From Actinomadura rubteroloni (GTDB lineage Bacteria; Actinomycetota; Actinomycetes; Streptosporangiales; Streptosporangiaceae): a stretch of DNA of 64,000 nt. Both the position numbers and the translations under genes were made by a program. This document shows, in pieces, positions 26,830-38,188 of this stretch. Location: the NCBI RefSeq assembly GCF_002911665.1, contig NZ_MTBP01000001.1:1550001-1614000 (forward strand), read 5' to 3'. Under the pieces are notes generated by a model, which saw nothing but the letters and a program-made list of their open reading frames with translations, did no database searches and had not been told where the DNA came from. The stretch's first letter is position 1; each line of letters starts with the position of its first letter.

Positions 26830-27417
26830 CGGGGCGTGCCCTTCTGACGCCGTGCCCGCCCGGGGTTCGGGACTCCGCCGGAGGGGGTGCGGGGACGGCG
26901 ACACCGCGACCGTGGCATTTGCCCCAAAACCGATAAATGGCGCGTTCTGCCCACGCGTGCCGGGCGCCTTGGGCGGAAGCTGCCGGACACCCGTCCCGAC
27001 CTGCTGCGACACGCCGCCGCCACGGCCGCGAGCGAGGATGAAGACTCGGCGAACCCCGTGCGGGCGACGTCCGGCCCGGACGCGTCCGCCCGCTGTCACC
27101 CCAGGTCGCGCCCCGACCACGCCGTGGTGACAACCTTCACACCCCGGGGCAAGGCCGATCTGTCACCAGACGTAGCGGCCGGGCGGCGCAGACGGGGTAT
27201 GTGTCCCGGGCGACGGGTCACGCGCGCTCAGCCGGGAGGTAGAGATTTCTCCAACAGCCGAAGCGAGGACGAGCACGTCACGGCCACGGCTCGAAACGCC
27301 CGGAGGCCCTGCGCCATAAGGGCCGGACGCTCCGATGCAGGAGCCCGGGAGGGCGGCCGGACGCCGTCGGCGCACCCGCCGATGACCGTCCGTGAGAATT
27401 TCGTCCGCCCAACCCTC
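26830..27417. other. Intergenic region upstream of the hpf promoter
   Basis: No gene is supported in these 590 bases. An 8-bp inverted repeat, TGGTGACA (27123) and TGTCACCA (27161), separated by 30 bp, is the only regular structure I see. Confidence 0.5.
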
Positions 27418-27446
27418 CTGACATTCACGGCGTAAGGGGTTAGCGT
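27418..27446 (+). promoter_or_regulatory. Candidate sigma-70-type promoter of the hpf leader
   Basis: CTGACA, a 17-bp spacer and TAGCGT match the actinobacterial housekeeping consensus. Transcription from about 27453 would give a leader of roughly 350 nt before hpf. Confidence 0.5.
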
Positions 27447-27452
27447 TCCAGA

Positions 27453-27790
27453 CATGGCACCCGCCCGGGTCCGTGGTTGCGTCGGATCGCAGTGCTCCTC
27501 GGGAGCGCGACAGCCGGTCCGGCTAGCCGATGCCAGGCGCAGGCGAAACGGCCCACGTAAGGCGACTTCTCGTCGACCGATCACGGTGCGCCTTAGAGGT
27601 AAGTCCTGCCCCGTCGGGGGATCCGACATCCCCCGCAGCGGGAGAAGGGCAGTAGTGGCGAAAGCGCCGCGAACCCCTCCGCAGGCGGATGTGGGGACGA
27701 AGACCAGGTCGGCCGGGCGGGTGCGATCCACCGAGCCAAGGCGTCCCCCCGGTGGTGCGACCCCCGGGGGGACCGGGCACCGCAAGCGAC
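27453..27790 (+). ncRNA. Structured leader RNA upstream of hpf, candidate raiA motif
   Basis: Several independent helices can be drawn: GCTCC/GGAGC with a TCG loop (27494-27506); AGGCGCA (27535) with TGCGCCT (27587) enclosing CGAC/GTCG; CTGCCC (27605) with GGGCAG (27647) enclosing the 7-bp helix GGGGGAT/ATCCCCC (27615-27633); a CCCC/GGGG helix around TCCG/CGGA near 27674; and a 10-bp hairpin GTCCCCCCGG at 27743-27773 just before the hpf ribosome-binding site. A conserved noncoding RNA, the raiA motif, is known upstream of raiA/hpf in Firmicutes and Actinobacteria; location and structure fit, but I cannot match its consensus from memory. Confidence 0.5.
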
Positions 27791-27803
27791 AGAAGGGGGA
27801 CCC

Positions 27804-28517
27804 GTGGACATCGTCGTCAGGGGTCGTCACACCGAAGTCGACAACCGGTTCCGCACGCACGTCGACGGCAAGCTGACCAGGATCGAACGTCTCGATCACA
27901 AGGTCATGCGCGTGGACGTGGAGGTGTCGGAGGACTCCAGCCTACGCGTCCCGGAGGAACGGGAACGCGTGGAGCTGACGGTCCGCTCCAAGGGACCGGT
28001 GGTGCGCGCCGAGGCGTCCGCCGAGGACCGCTACGCCGCGCTCGACCTCGCCCTGGACAAACTGGAGGGACGGCTCCGCCGCGACGCCGAGCGCCGGAAA
28101 GCCCACCACGGCCGCGCGCGCGGCCGGGTCGCCGCCCGCCGGTCGGCCGCCGACGTGGACCTGCCGGGAGCGCTCCAGCCCGGCGGCGGCGCGGGCGGCA
28201 TCGCCGCGACGATGATCGCGCCGGTGGACGAGGGCGACGCGGCCCTCGCCGACGGCGGCAGGCCGAACGCGGCCACCGCCGGATCGGTCCCCGGCGAGGA
28301 ACATCTCGTACCGTTCGAGATGGACGGCGACGGGCCGGTCGTCGTACGCGAGAAGGCGCACACCGCCGAGCCGATGTGCATCGAGCAGGCCGTCACCGAG
28401 ATGGAGCTGGTGGGCCATGACTTCTTCCTGTTCCGCGACCGCGACTCCGGACGTCCTTCGGTCGTCTACCGCCGCCGGGGCTGGGATTACGGCGTCATCC
28501 GCCTTGTCGAAGAGTGA
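27804..28517 (+). CDS. hpf: Long-form ribosome hibernation-promoting factor
   Basis: 237 aa. The N-terminal S30AE domain (DIVVRGRHTEVDNRFRTHV ... EDRYAALDLALDKLEGRLRR) binds the ribosome decoding site; the C-terminal dimerisation domain (MCIEQAVTEMELVGHDFFLF ... GWDYGVIRLVEE) brings two ribosomes together into 100S particles. A variable linker of about 75 residues lies between. GTG start behind AGAAGGGGG. Position after comF and before secA matches Rv3241c. A long structured leader suggests RNA-level control. Confidence 0.95.
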   Translation: MDIVVRGRHTEVDNRFRTHVDGKLTRIERLDHKVMRVDVEVSEDSSLRVPEERERVELTVRSKGPVVRAEASAEDRYAALDLALDKLEGRLRRDAERRKAHHGRARGRVAARRSAADVDLPGALQPGGGAGGIAATMIAPVDEGDAALADGGRPNAATAGSVPGEEHLVPFEMDGDGPVVVREKAHTAEPMCIEQAVTEMELVGHDFFLFRDRDSGRPSVVYRRRGWDYGVIRLVEE

Positions 28518-28680
28518 TGCGGCACTCGCGTCCCGTCACCGCCCGAACCGTGTCATGATCTAGAAAAGGCGTTCTCCGCAGGGCCGTGGACGCGGCGGTC
28601 CGGGGCCGGGGAGGGCGGGCGGTGCCCGCCGCCCGCGCCCGGCCCCCCGCCGCTCCCCGCCTCCCCGCGACCACGAGCAG

Positions 28681-29466
28681 ATGAAGGGGGGAAGCGGCGT
28701 CTCCTCCAGCGCCGCGACTCAGGTGAGCGAAGAAGCCGAGGCTCGCGGCCGAACGGCGGTTCCACGGCCGTCCGCGCCCCGGACGGCGCCCGAGACCGCC
28801 CGCGACCCGATCCGCGTGCTGATCGTGGACGACCACGCGCTGTTCCGGCGCGGCCTGGAGATGGTCCTGCGGGACGAACCCGACATCGACGTCGTCGGCG
28901 AGGGCGGGGACGGCCACGAGGCGGTCGAGATGGCGGGCGACCTCACGCCCGACATCGTCCTGATGGACGTCCGGATGCCCCGCCGCAGCGGCATCGAGGC
29001 GTGCACCGCGATCAAGGACGTCGCGCCCAGCGCCAAGATCGTCATGCTGACCATCAGCGACGAGGAGGAAGACCTCTTCGAGGCGCTGAAGGCCGGGGCG
29101 AGCGGCTACCTGCTCAAGGAGATCTCGATCGACGAGGTCCCGCAGGCCGTTCGCGCCGTCCACGGCGGGCAGTCGCTGATCAGCCCGTCGATGGCGTCCA
29201 AGCTGATCACCGAGTTCGCCGCGCTGGCCAAGCGCAGCGAGGAGCGCGCCCAGCAGGTCCCCGCGCCCCGGCTGACCGACCGGGAGATGGAGGTGCTGCG
29301 CCTGGTCGCGCGCGGCCTCGGCAACCGTGAGATCGCCCGGGAGCTGTTCATCTCCGAGAACACCGTGAAGAACCACGTCCGCAACATCCTGGAGAAGCTC
29401 CAGCTCCACTCCCGGATGGAAGCGGTCGTCTACGCAGTGCGCGAGAAGCTGCTGGAGATCACCTGA
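28681..29466 (+). CDS. NarL/LuxR-type response regulator (orphan)
   Basis: 261 aa. After a 35-residue variable N-terminus, a receiver domain ([18 protein letters not shown]; phosphoacceptor Asp in [13 protein letters not shown]; Lys in GYLLKEIS) and a C-terminal LuxR helix-turn-helix ([35 protein letters not shown], interrupted here by no gap). No sensor kinase gene is adjacent, so it is an orphan in this window. An equivalent regulator gene often follows hpf in actinomycetes. ATG 28681 has an upstream purine-rich site; a later GTG would remove part of the N-terminal extension. Confidence 0.92.
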   Translation: MKGGSGVSSSAATQVSEEAEARGRTAVPRPSAPRTAPETARDPIRVLIVDDHALFRRGLEMVLRDEPDIDVVGEGGDGHEAVEMAGDLTPDIVLMDVRMPRRSGIEACTAIKDVAPSAKIVMLTISDEEEDLFEALKAGASGYLLKEISIDEVPQAVRAVHGGQSLISPSMASKLITEFAALAKRSEERAQQVPAPRLTDREMEVLRLVARGLGNREIARELFISENTVKNHVRNILEKLQLHSRMEAVVYAVREKLLEIT

Positions 29467-29523
29467 CCCGGGTCGGCGGCCGGAGGGCTCGGATTGTCGG
29501 TGGCGCGACGTAGCATCGCGCCC

Positions 29524-30678
29524 GTGGCCGTTGCTCTCCCCGAACCCGAGACCGAGCTGACCGCGTCCGAGGCGCGTCGGCTGCAGTTGCGCGCGCAGGG
29601 GCTGCTGGGCGCGGACGGGCGGCGCGGCGGCGTCCCGGCCGTGCTGGACCGGCTCGGCGCCGTCCAGCTCGACACGATCTCGGTGCTGGCGCGCTCACAC
29701 GAGCTGGTGCCGTACGCGCGGCTCGGCGCGGTGGGCCGCGACGTCGTCGAGGACGCCTACTGGGGCGGCGGCCGGACGTTCGAGTACTGGGCGCACGCCG
29801 CGTCGATCCTTCCGGTCGCCGACTGGCCGCACTTCGCGTTCCGGCGGCGCGCGTACCGGGCGCGGGGGCAGCGCTGGCACCGGGTCGACAAGGCCGTGCT
29901 GGACGAGGTCCGCGTCCGGCTCGCCGCCGAGGGCCCGCTCACCACGCGCGAGCTGGGCGGTGCGAAGGCGGGCGCCGACTGGTGGCAGTGGAGCGACCAC
30001 AAGATCGCGATCGAGTGGCTGCTGGACACCGGCGAGGCGGTCTGCGTGGAACGGCGCGGCTGGCGGCGCGTCTACGACCTGGCCGAACGCGCGATCCCCG
30101 CCGAGCTGCTGGCCGACGACCCCGACGACGACGCGTGCCTCACCCGGCTCGTCGGGCATGCGGGGCGGGCGCTCGGCGTCGCGACCCGCGCGGACCTCGC
30201 CGACTACTACCGCGTCCGGGGCGAGCAGGTGACGCGGGTGATCGAGGCGACCGGGCTCGTCCCGGTGCGCGTCGCGGGCTGGCCGGCGCCCGCCTGGGCC
30301 GACCCGGACGCCCTGGCGTCCCCGCCGCGCGGACGGCACGCCACGACGCTGCTGTCGCCGTTCGACTCCCTCGTGTGGGACCGCGCCCGCGCGTCGCGCG
30401 TCTTCGGGTTCGACCACCGGCTGGAGGCGTACGTCAAGAAGGCCGACCGCGTCCACGGCTACTTCGTGATGCCGCTGCTGGCGGGCGGGCGGCTGATCGG
30501 CCGCGTCGACCCGGCGCGCGAGGGCCGGACGCTGGTGGCGCGCCAGGTCTCGTTCGAGCCGCACGCGGCGACTCCGGCGCGGATCGAGGAATCGCGGGAC
30601 GCTCTGAACCGGGCGCTGAACGACGCGGCGGCCTGGGTGGGCTGCGACGACGTCCGCATCGAACGCATCGCCGACTGA
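29524..30678 (+). CDS. Winged-helix DNA glycosylase, YcaQ/AlkX-like
   Basis: About 384 aa HTH_42 protein. The N-terminal tandem winged-helix region contains GAVQLDTISVLARSHELV, whose Gln-Leu-Asp corresponds to the QxD catalytic motif of the YcaQ/AlkX branch (the AlkZ branch has QxQ). Family enzymes excise alkylated bases and unhook DNA interstrand crosslinks. Later segments HATTLLSPFDSLVWDR and GYFVMPLLAGGRLIGRVD are typical. GTG 29524 is preferred: TAGCAT lies 6 nt upstream and suggests leaderless expression; TTG 29494 behind GGAGGG is the alternative. Convergent hairpin downstream. Confidence 0.88.
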   Translation: MAVALPEPETELTASEARRLQLRAQGLLGADGRRGGVPAVLDRLGAVQLDTISVLARSHELVPYARLGAVGRDVVEDAYWGGGRTFEYWAHAASILPVADWPHFAFRRRAYRARGQRWHRVDKAVLDEVRVRLAAEGPLTTRELGGAKAGADWWQWSDHKIAIEWLLDTGEAVCVERRGWRRVYDLAERAIPAELLADDPDDDACLTRLVGHAGRALGVATRADLADYYRVRGEQVTRVIEATGLVPVRVAGWPAPAWADPDALASPPRGRHATTLLSPFDSLVWDRARASRVFGFDHRLEAYVKKADRVHGYFVMPLLAGGRLIGRVDPAREGRTLVARQVSFEPHAATPARIEESRDALNRALNDAAAWVGCDDVRIERIAD

Positions 30679-30691
30679 CGGCGGACGGCCC

Positions 30692-30723
30692 ACGGGCGGG
30701 AACCCCGGAGGATTCCCGCCCGT
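30692..30723. terminator. Bidirectional hairpin terminator
   Basis: An 11-bp perfect stem (ACGGGCGGGAA and complement) with a 10-nt loop between the convergent glycosylase (+) and small membrane protein (-) genes. Confidence 0.65.
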
Positions 30724-30755
30724 TGGAAGGGTGTGCGCGGTCCCGGCGGGACGGC

Positions 30756-31094
30756 TCAGCCGTGCGGCTGCTGCTGGGTGTCCGTGCGCGTCGGCGCCGA
30801 GATCGTCTCGCCCGCCTCGCCGCCGCGCCGCTTGGCGCTTCGCGAGCCGAAGACCGAGTAGTCGACGATCTCGGGGATCACCCGGGGCTTGTCGACCACG
30901 ACGTCGGAGAAGACGTGGACGAGCCCGGCGGCGGCGATCCCGACGGCCACGATGCCGAGCCCGACGTAGAAGCCGACCCAGAACGGGCCTTGGCACAGGG
31001 AGACTCCCCCGGTGACGAAGCCCGCGAAGATGATCGTGACCGCGACCCAGGAACTGGCCCGGCCGGCGTGCGAGCCGGGAGAATCTTCGGACAT
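30756..31094 (-). CDS. Small two-span membrane protein (DUF6704-like)
   Basis: 112 aa. The conserved N-terminal SHAGRASSWVAVTIIFAGF leads into the first of two membrane helices; the second is VGFYVGLGIVAVGIAAAGLV. The cytosolic tail is basic and ends in TDTQQQPHG. Short proteins with this HxGRxxxWxxV start are conserved in actinobacteria with no assigned function. ATG 31094 is the only reasonable start. It is divergent from secA. Confidence 0.8.
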   Translation of the reverse strand: MSEDSPGSHAGRASSWVAVTIIFAGFVTGGVSLCQGPFWVGFYVGLGIVAVGIAAAGLVHVFSDVVVDKPRVIPEIVDYSVFGSRSAKRRGGEAGETISAPTRTDTQQQPHG

Positions 31095-31280
31095 GGTGCC
31101 CCCCTCATCAGGTGCCTCAATACAGCTAACCGCACACCGCCGGGGTCGAACGGCGCCCGGGGTGGATTGCGTCGCAGGGTGACCTAGACCATTCTGGGTC
31201 TCGCCTACGATGGCAATCGTACGTGTGGTGTGCGCGCCGCCCTCAGGCGGTGACCCACGATCTGCAAGGAGCCTCCTAGA

Positions 31281-34127
<2,847 letters not shown>

Positions 34128-34133
34128 GCCGTA

Positions 34134-34173
34134 CGCCGACGGCCTCCCGGGACGCCCCGGGAGGCCGTCGGCG
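34134..34173. terminator. Strong terminator after secA
   Basis: A perfect 18-bp stem with a 4-nt ACGC loop begins 7 nt after the secA stop and ends 4 nt before the stop of the convergent Rv3235-like gene, so it can serve both. Confidence 0.85.
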
Positions 34174-34176
34174 TTC

Positions 34177-34593
34177 TCAGGCGGCGCGGGCGAGGCGGCG
34201 CGCGGGGACGGTCGTCTCCAACTGGACGCAGCGCCACCGCCCGCGCAGGAACTCAAGACGCAGGGCGAGCGCGCGGACGTCCGTCCCGAGGCGCAGGACG
34301 GCGCCCGCCTCGGCGGCGTGCGGGGACGGCCGCTGCACCCAGGACGTGAGCACCTGCGGCGGCGCGGCCCGTCCGGGCTGCGGGACGCGGGCGGCGAGCC
34401 CGGCGCGGATCTCGGGGAGCACGGCGCGCGCGAGCCGCGTGGGCGGGCACGTCCCGGCGAGGACGGCGGCGACGAGCGCGATGAGGGCGCGCACGGCGGG
34501 TTCGGGCGGCGGCGCGGCGTGGTCGTCCAGGAGGCGCAGCGGCGGCCGTCCGGGGACGATCCGGAGCGGTTCGGACGAAACGTGCGCGGTCAT
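34177..34593 (-). CDS. Rv3235-like protein
   Basis: 138 aa soluble protein of the Rv3235 family, which occurs near secA in actinobacteria. It has an Arg/Pro-rich variable N-terminus, a helical section (AVRALIALVAAVLAGTCPP) and the conserved C-terminal LRGRWRCVQLETTVPARR. No function is established. ATG 34593; the leader contains a hairpin that also terminates the upstream PTS operon. Confidence 0.8.
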   Translation of the reverse strand: MTAHVSSEPLRIVPGRPPLRLLDDHAAPPPEPAVRALIALVAAVLAGTCPPTRLARAVLPEIRAGLAARVPQPGRAAPPQVLTSWVQRPSPHAAEAGAVLRLGTDVRALALRLEFLRGRWRCVQLETTVPARRLARAA

Positions 34594-34614
34594 GGGGATC
34601 CTCCGGAAAACGAG

Positions 34615-34635
34615 GGCGCCGGACGTTCCGGCGCC
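34615..34635 (-). terminator. Rho-independent terminator of the minus-strand PTS operon
   Basis: A 9-bp perfect stem (TCCGGCGCC type) with a 3-nt loop, followed on the minus strand by CTCGTTTTCC, 47 nt beyond the EIIC stop. It lies in the leader of the Rv3235-like gene. Confidence 0.6.
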
Positions 34636-34682
34636 ACCTTTCAGGAGGTCAGGGCGCATGCGATAAATACATTCTGGCCGGA

Positions 34683-35948
34683 TCAGGCCACGGGTTCGTC
34701 CTTCTCGCGGCCGGGCGTCGCGAAGTCGAACCGCCGGATCAGATAGCTGAAGATCACGTAATAGAGGACGAAGTAGACGATCCCGAGCCCGATGATCAGC
34801 GGCAGTCCGCGCGTGTTGTCCTTGGACGCGTTGAGGACGAGGTCGATGCATCCGGCCGAGAACCCGAACCCGAGCCGCGCCCCGGCCGCGTCCAGCAGCG
34901 CCAGCGACACGCCCGTCAGAACGACGTGGACGCCGTACAGGACGGGCGCGACGAACATGAACGCGAACTCGATCGGCTCGGTGACGCCGGTGACGAACGC
35001 GGTGAGCGCCGCCGAGATCATGAGCCCGCCGACGGCGCGCCGCCGTTCGGGCGCGGCCGTCCGCCAGATGGCGAGCGCCGCGCCGGGCAGCCCGAACATC
35101 AGGACGGGGAAGAACCCGGCCGTGAACCCGCCCGCATGCGGATCGCCCGCCAGGTAGCGGTTGATCTCGCCGTGCACCACGCCGTCCGGGCCGTGGTAGG
35201 TGCCGAACACGAACCAGATCAGCGAGTTCGGGATGTGGTGCAGCCCGAACGGCAGCAGCAGCCGGTTCACGACGCCGTAGACGCCCGCGCCGAGCGCCCC
35301 GGCGCCGGTGATCCAGTCACCGAACGCAGTCAGCCAGCCGCCGAGGACGGGCCAGGCGAGCCCGAGCAGCACGCCGAGCACCAGCGCGCCGAGCGCGGTG
35401 GCGATCGGGACGAACCGCCGGCCGCCGAAGAACGCCAGCCACGGCGGCGGCGCGACGCGGTGGTACCGCTGGTAGAGCACGGCGGCGAGGACGCCGATGA
35501 GGATGCCGCCGAGGACGTCCGTGGGGTTCTTGGCGCCCCAGTCCACGACGGGGTGCAGGACGCCGTCGGGATCGGCCTGCCGGACGACGACCGTCCCGCG
35601 CAGCGACGCCCGGTGCGAGAACATGATCTTGGAGACCCGGTCGAACACCAGGTAGCCGACGACCGCCGCGAGCGCCGTGGAACCGTCCGCCTTGCGCGCG
35701 AAGCCGATCGCCACGCCGACCGCGAACAGCAGCGGCAACGCCCCGAACAGCGCCTCCCCGGCGCCGCCGACGATCTCGGCGACCCGGTCCCAGCCGAGGC
35801 CGGACGCGCCGAGCAGGTCGTCCTGGCCGAGCCGCAGCAGGATCGCGGCGGCGGGCAGGACGGCGATCGGCAGCATCAGGCTGCGGCCGATGCGCTGCAG
35901 CACGGCGAGGACGGCCGGGCCGGGGCCCGCCGCGGTCGCGGACGTCAT
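34683..35948 (-). CDS. PTS N-acetylglucosamine-type EIIC permease (copy 1)
   Basis: 421 aa, ten or so membrane spans, glucose/GlcNAc superfamily EIIC. Conserved segments: GRSLMLPIAVLPAAAILLRL at the start, LPFGLHHIPNSLIWF, FFPVLMFGLPGAALAIW and the sugar-binding signature GVTEPIEFAFMF. There is no fused EIIB or EIIA; these are separate genes at 40.4-41.1 kb. It is closely similar to the EIIC encoded at 36766-38019, indicating tandem duplication around the regulator. Third gene of the minus-strand operon. Confidence 0.93.
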   Translation of the reverse strand: MTSATAAGPGPAVLAVLQRIGRSLMLPIAVLPAAAILLRLGQDDLLGASGLGWDRVAEIVGGAGEALFGALPLLFAVGVAIGFARKADGSTALAAVVGYLVFDRVSKIMFSHRASLRGTVVVRQADPDGVLHPVVDWGAKNPTDVLGGILIGVLAAVLYQRYHRVAPPPWLAFFGGRRFVPIATALGALVLGVLLGLAWPVLGGWLTAFGDWITGAGALGAGVYGVVNRLLLPFGLHHIPNSLIWFVFGTYHGPDGVVHGEINRYLAGDPHAGGFTAGFFPVLMFGLPGAALAIWRTAAPERRRAVGGLMISAALTAFVTGVTEPIEFAFMFVAPVLYGVHVVLTGVSLALLDAAGARLGFGFSAGCIDLVLNASKDNTRGLPLIIGLGIVYFVLYYVIFSYLIRRFDFATPGREKDEPVA

Positions 35949-35975
35949 CGGGGGGTGTCCTCTCAGCGGGCCGGC

Positions 35976-36701
35976 TCAGGGGAGGCCGAGGGTGGTGCGG
36001 ATCTGGTAGCGGTCGGCGCGGTAGCTGGAGACGCCCAGCTCCGCGCAGACGCCGCCGGTGTAGGAGCGCCGCTGGAGCCGCAGGACGGCCCCGCCGCGCG
36101 GGATCTCCAGGTGCCGCGCCTCGTCGGCCTCGGCGAGCCCGGCGTCGATCGTCTGGTCGCCCGCGTCGAACACCAGCCCGTACACGGCCTCCAGGACGCC
36201 GTGCAGCGAGCGGTCGGCGAGCCGCCGGTCGAGGAGGTCGGGGGCGAGGGCGGCGAGGATGTGGGACCGCTCCACCGCCATCGGCTCGCCGTCGGCGGTG
36301 CGCAGCCGCTCGACGACGTGGACGGGCGTCCCGGCCGGGATGTCGAAGAGGCGCGCGAGCCGGGCGTCGGCCGTGACGGTGCGCCGGTCCAGGTCCGCCC
36401 CGCCGGGCCGCATCCCGCGCGCGAGCATGTCCTCGGTGAACGAGACGAGCCGCAGCGGCATCTCCAGCTTGGGCCGCGCGACGAACGTCCCCTTGCCCGG
36501 GACGCGGTTCAGCCGTCCCTCGCCGACGAGCAGCTCGATCGCCTGCCGGACGGTCATCCGCGACACCCGGTACCGCGCGCACAGCTCCCGCTCCGACGGG
36601 ATCGGCGCGTCCAGCGGCAGGTCGGCGCCGTCGATCAGGTTGAGCAGCAGCGCGCGGAGCTGGAAGTACTTGGGCAGCGGACTATGGGGATCAATGCTCA
36701 C
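35976..36701 (-). CDS. GntR/HutC-family regulator, DasR-like
   Basis: 241 aa. The N-terminal GntR winged helix (IPSERELCARYRVSRMTVRQA, then GRLNRVPGKGTFVARP) is followed by a UTRA effector domain (FDIPAGTPVHVVERLR; RLQRRSYTGG). Location between two GlcNAc permeases and the palindrome of dre type at 38117 identify it as a DasR-like amino-sugar regulator; the effector is probably GlcN-6-P or GlcNAc-6-P. GTG 36701 has GGGAGGA upstream. It lies inside the operon it is predicted to control, allowing autoregulation. Confidence 0.9.
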   Translation of the reverse strand: MSIDPHSPLPKYFQLRALLLNLIDGADLPLDAPIPSERELCARYRVSRMTVRQAIELLVGEGRLNRVPGKGTFVARPKLEMPLRLVSFTEDMLARGMRPGGADLDRRTVTADARLARLFDIPAGTPVHVVERLRTADGEPMAVERSHILAALAPDLLDRRLADRSLHGVLEAVYGLVFDAGDQTIDAGLAEADEARHLEIPRGGAVLRLQRRSYTGGVCAELGVSSYRADRYQIRTTLGLP

Positions 36702-36765
36702 GGACGGGTCCTCCCGGGAGGCAACACAACAACCCAGCCCGCCGCGCCGCAAGCCCGGCGGGCGT

Positions 36766-38019
36766 TCAGTCGAGGAACTCGCTGGTCAGACGGCCGGGCG
36801 TCGGAAGGTTCAGCCGCCGGATGAGCACCGAGAAGATCACGTAGTACAGCACGAAGTACACGAGCCCGAGCCCGACGATGAGCGCCAGGTGCCGGGTGTT
36901 GTCCTTCGTCGCGTTGAGCAGCAGGTCGATCAGCCCGGCGGAGAAGCTGAACCCGAGCTGGGCGTGGACGGCCGCCAGCAGGGCCAGCGCGACGCCGGCG
37001 AGCAGGACGTGGACGACGTAGAGCACGGGCGCGACGAACATGAACGAGAACTCGATCGGCTCGGTGATCCCGGTGAGGAACGCGGTGAGCGCGGCCGAGA
37101 GCATGAGCCCGCCGACGCCGCGCCGCGTCTCGGGGGGCGCGGCCCGCCAGATCGCGAGCGCGGCGCCGGGCAGCCCGAACATCAGGACGGGGAAGAACCC
37201 GGCGAGGAGCCGTCCGGCCTGCGGGTCCCCGGCGAAGTAGCGCGGGATCTCGCCGTGGACGGCGCCCGACGGCCCCTGGTACGTCCCGAAGACGAACCAG
37301 ACGAGCGAGTTCAGGATGTGGTGCAGCCCGAGCGGCAGCAGCAGCCGGTTGGCGACGCCGTAGACGCCCGCGCCGAACGCGCCGAGCCCGGTGATCCAGT
37401 CGCCGAACCGGTCGATCCAGCCGCCGAGGACGGGCCAGGCGAGCCCGAGCGCCACCCCGAGGACGAGCCCGGCGACCGCGCCGAGGATCGGGACGAGCCG
37501 CCGGCCGGAGAAGAACGCGAGCCAGGACGGCAGCCGGACGTCCCGGAACCGCTCGTACAACAGCGCGACGACCACGCCGATGACCAGCCCGCCGAGCACC
37601 TGGGTCGGGTTGCGCAGCCCGTAGCCGACGACGTCGTGGAGGTGGCCGGTCTCGTCGCGGACGCTGAGCACGACGTCGTGCCGCAGCGAGCGGGAGTGGG
37701 CGAACATCGTCTTGGACACGCGGTCGAACACCAGGTAGGACACGACGGCGGCGAGCGCGGTGGAGCCGTCCGACCGGCGCGCGAGCCCGATCGCGACGCC
37801 GACGGCGAACAGCAGCGGCAGCGCGTCGAACAGTGCGCCGCCCGCCGCGCGGAGGACCTCGGCGACGCGGACGAGCCCGAGCCCGGACGCGCCGAGCAGG
37901 TCGTCCTGGCCGAGCCGCAGCAGCAGCCCGGCGGCGGGCAGGACGGCGATCGGGAGCATGAGGCTGCGTCCGACGCGCTGGAGGACGGCCAGGGTCGCCG
38001 TTCCGATGGAGCGCTCCAC
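36766..38019 (-). CDS. PTS N-acetylglucosamine-type EIIC permease (copy 2)
   Basis: 417 aa EIIC, first gene of the minus-strand arm. The same landmarks as copy 1 are present: GRSLMLPIAVLPAAGLLLRL, LPLGLHHILNSLVWF, LMFGLPGAALAIW and GITEPIEFSFMF. GTG 38019 behind GGAGAGGAG. The cytosolic loop regions and C-terminus differ most between copies, so substrate preference may differ (for example GlcNAc versus another amino sugar). The dre-type operator lies 98 bp upstream. Confidence 0.93.
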   Translation of the reverse strand: MERSIGTATLAVLQRVGRSLMLPIAVLPAAGLLLRLGQDDLLGASGLGLVRVAEVLRAAGGALFDALPLLFAVGVAIGLARRSDGSTALAAVVSYLVFDRVSKTMFAHSRSLRHDVVLSVRDETGHLHDVVGYGLRNPTQVLGGLVIGVVVALLYERFRDVRLPSWLAFFSGRRLVPILGAVAGLVLGVALGLAWPVLGGWIDRFGDWITGLGAFGAGVYGVANRLLLPLGLHHILNSLVWFVFGTYQGPSGAVHGEIPRYFAGDPQAGRLLAGFFPVLMFGLPGAALAIWRAAPPETRRGVGGLMLSAALTAFLTGITEPIEFSFMFVAPVLYVVHVLLAGVALALLAAVHAQLGFSFSAGLIDLLLNATKDNTRHLALIVGLGLVYFVLYYVIFSVLIRRLNLPTPGRLTSEFLD

Positions 38020-38116
38020 GGATCTCCTCTCCCGCTCGGTGGTCCCGTGCCCGGTAGCCCGTGCTCGGCAGTCCGTGCCGGCTGGTCCCGTGCCTGGTCG
38101 GTGCAGTAGGGTTCGT

Positions 38117-38142
38117 ACTGGTCTAGTCCGGACTAGACCAGT
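38117..38142. promoter_or_regulatory. DasR-type operator (dre), 26-bp perfect palindrome
   Basis: Arm ACTGGTCTAGTCC and its exact complement, with no spacer. It contains two divergent TGGTCTAG-type half-sites of the DasR responsive element. It sits between the divergent EIIC and nagA arms and is predicted to control both. Confidence 0.8.
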
Positions 38143-38188
38143 TACCGGACGGCCGGCTCGGACTCGGCGGCAGGGAGAGCGCACACGC

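Noticed and set aside
31180..31211. A promoter for secA from TGACCT and TACGAT
   Set aside because: The spacing is about 20 bp, too long for a convincing housekeeping promoter.
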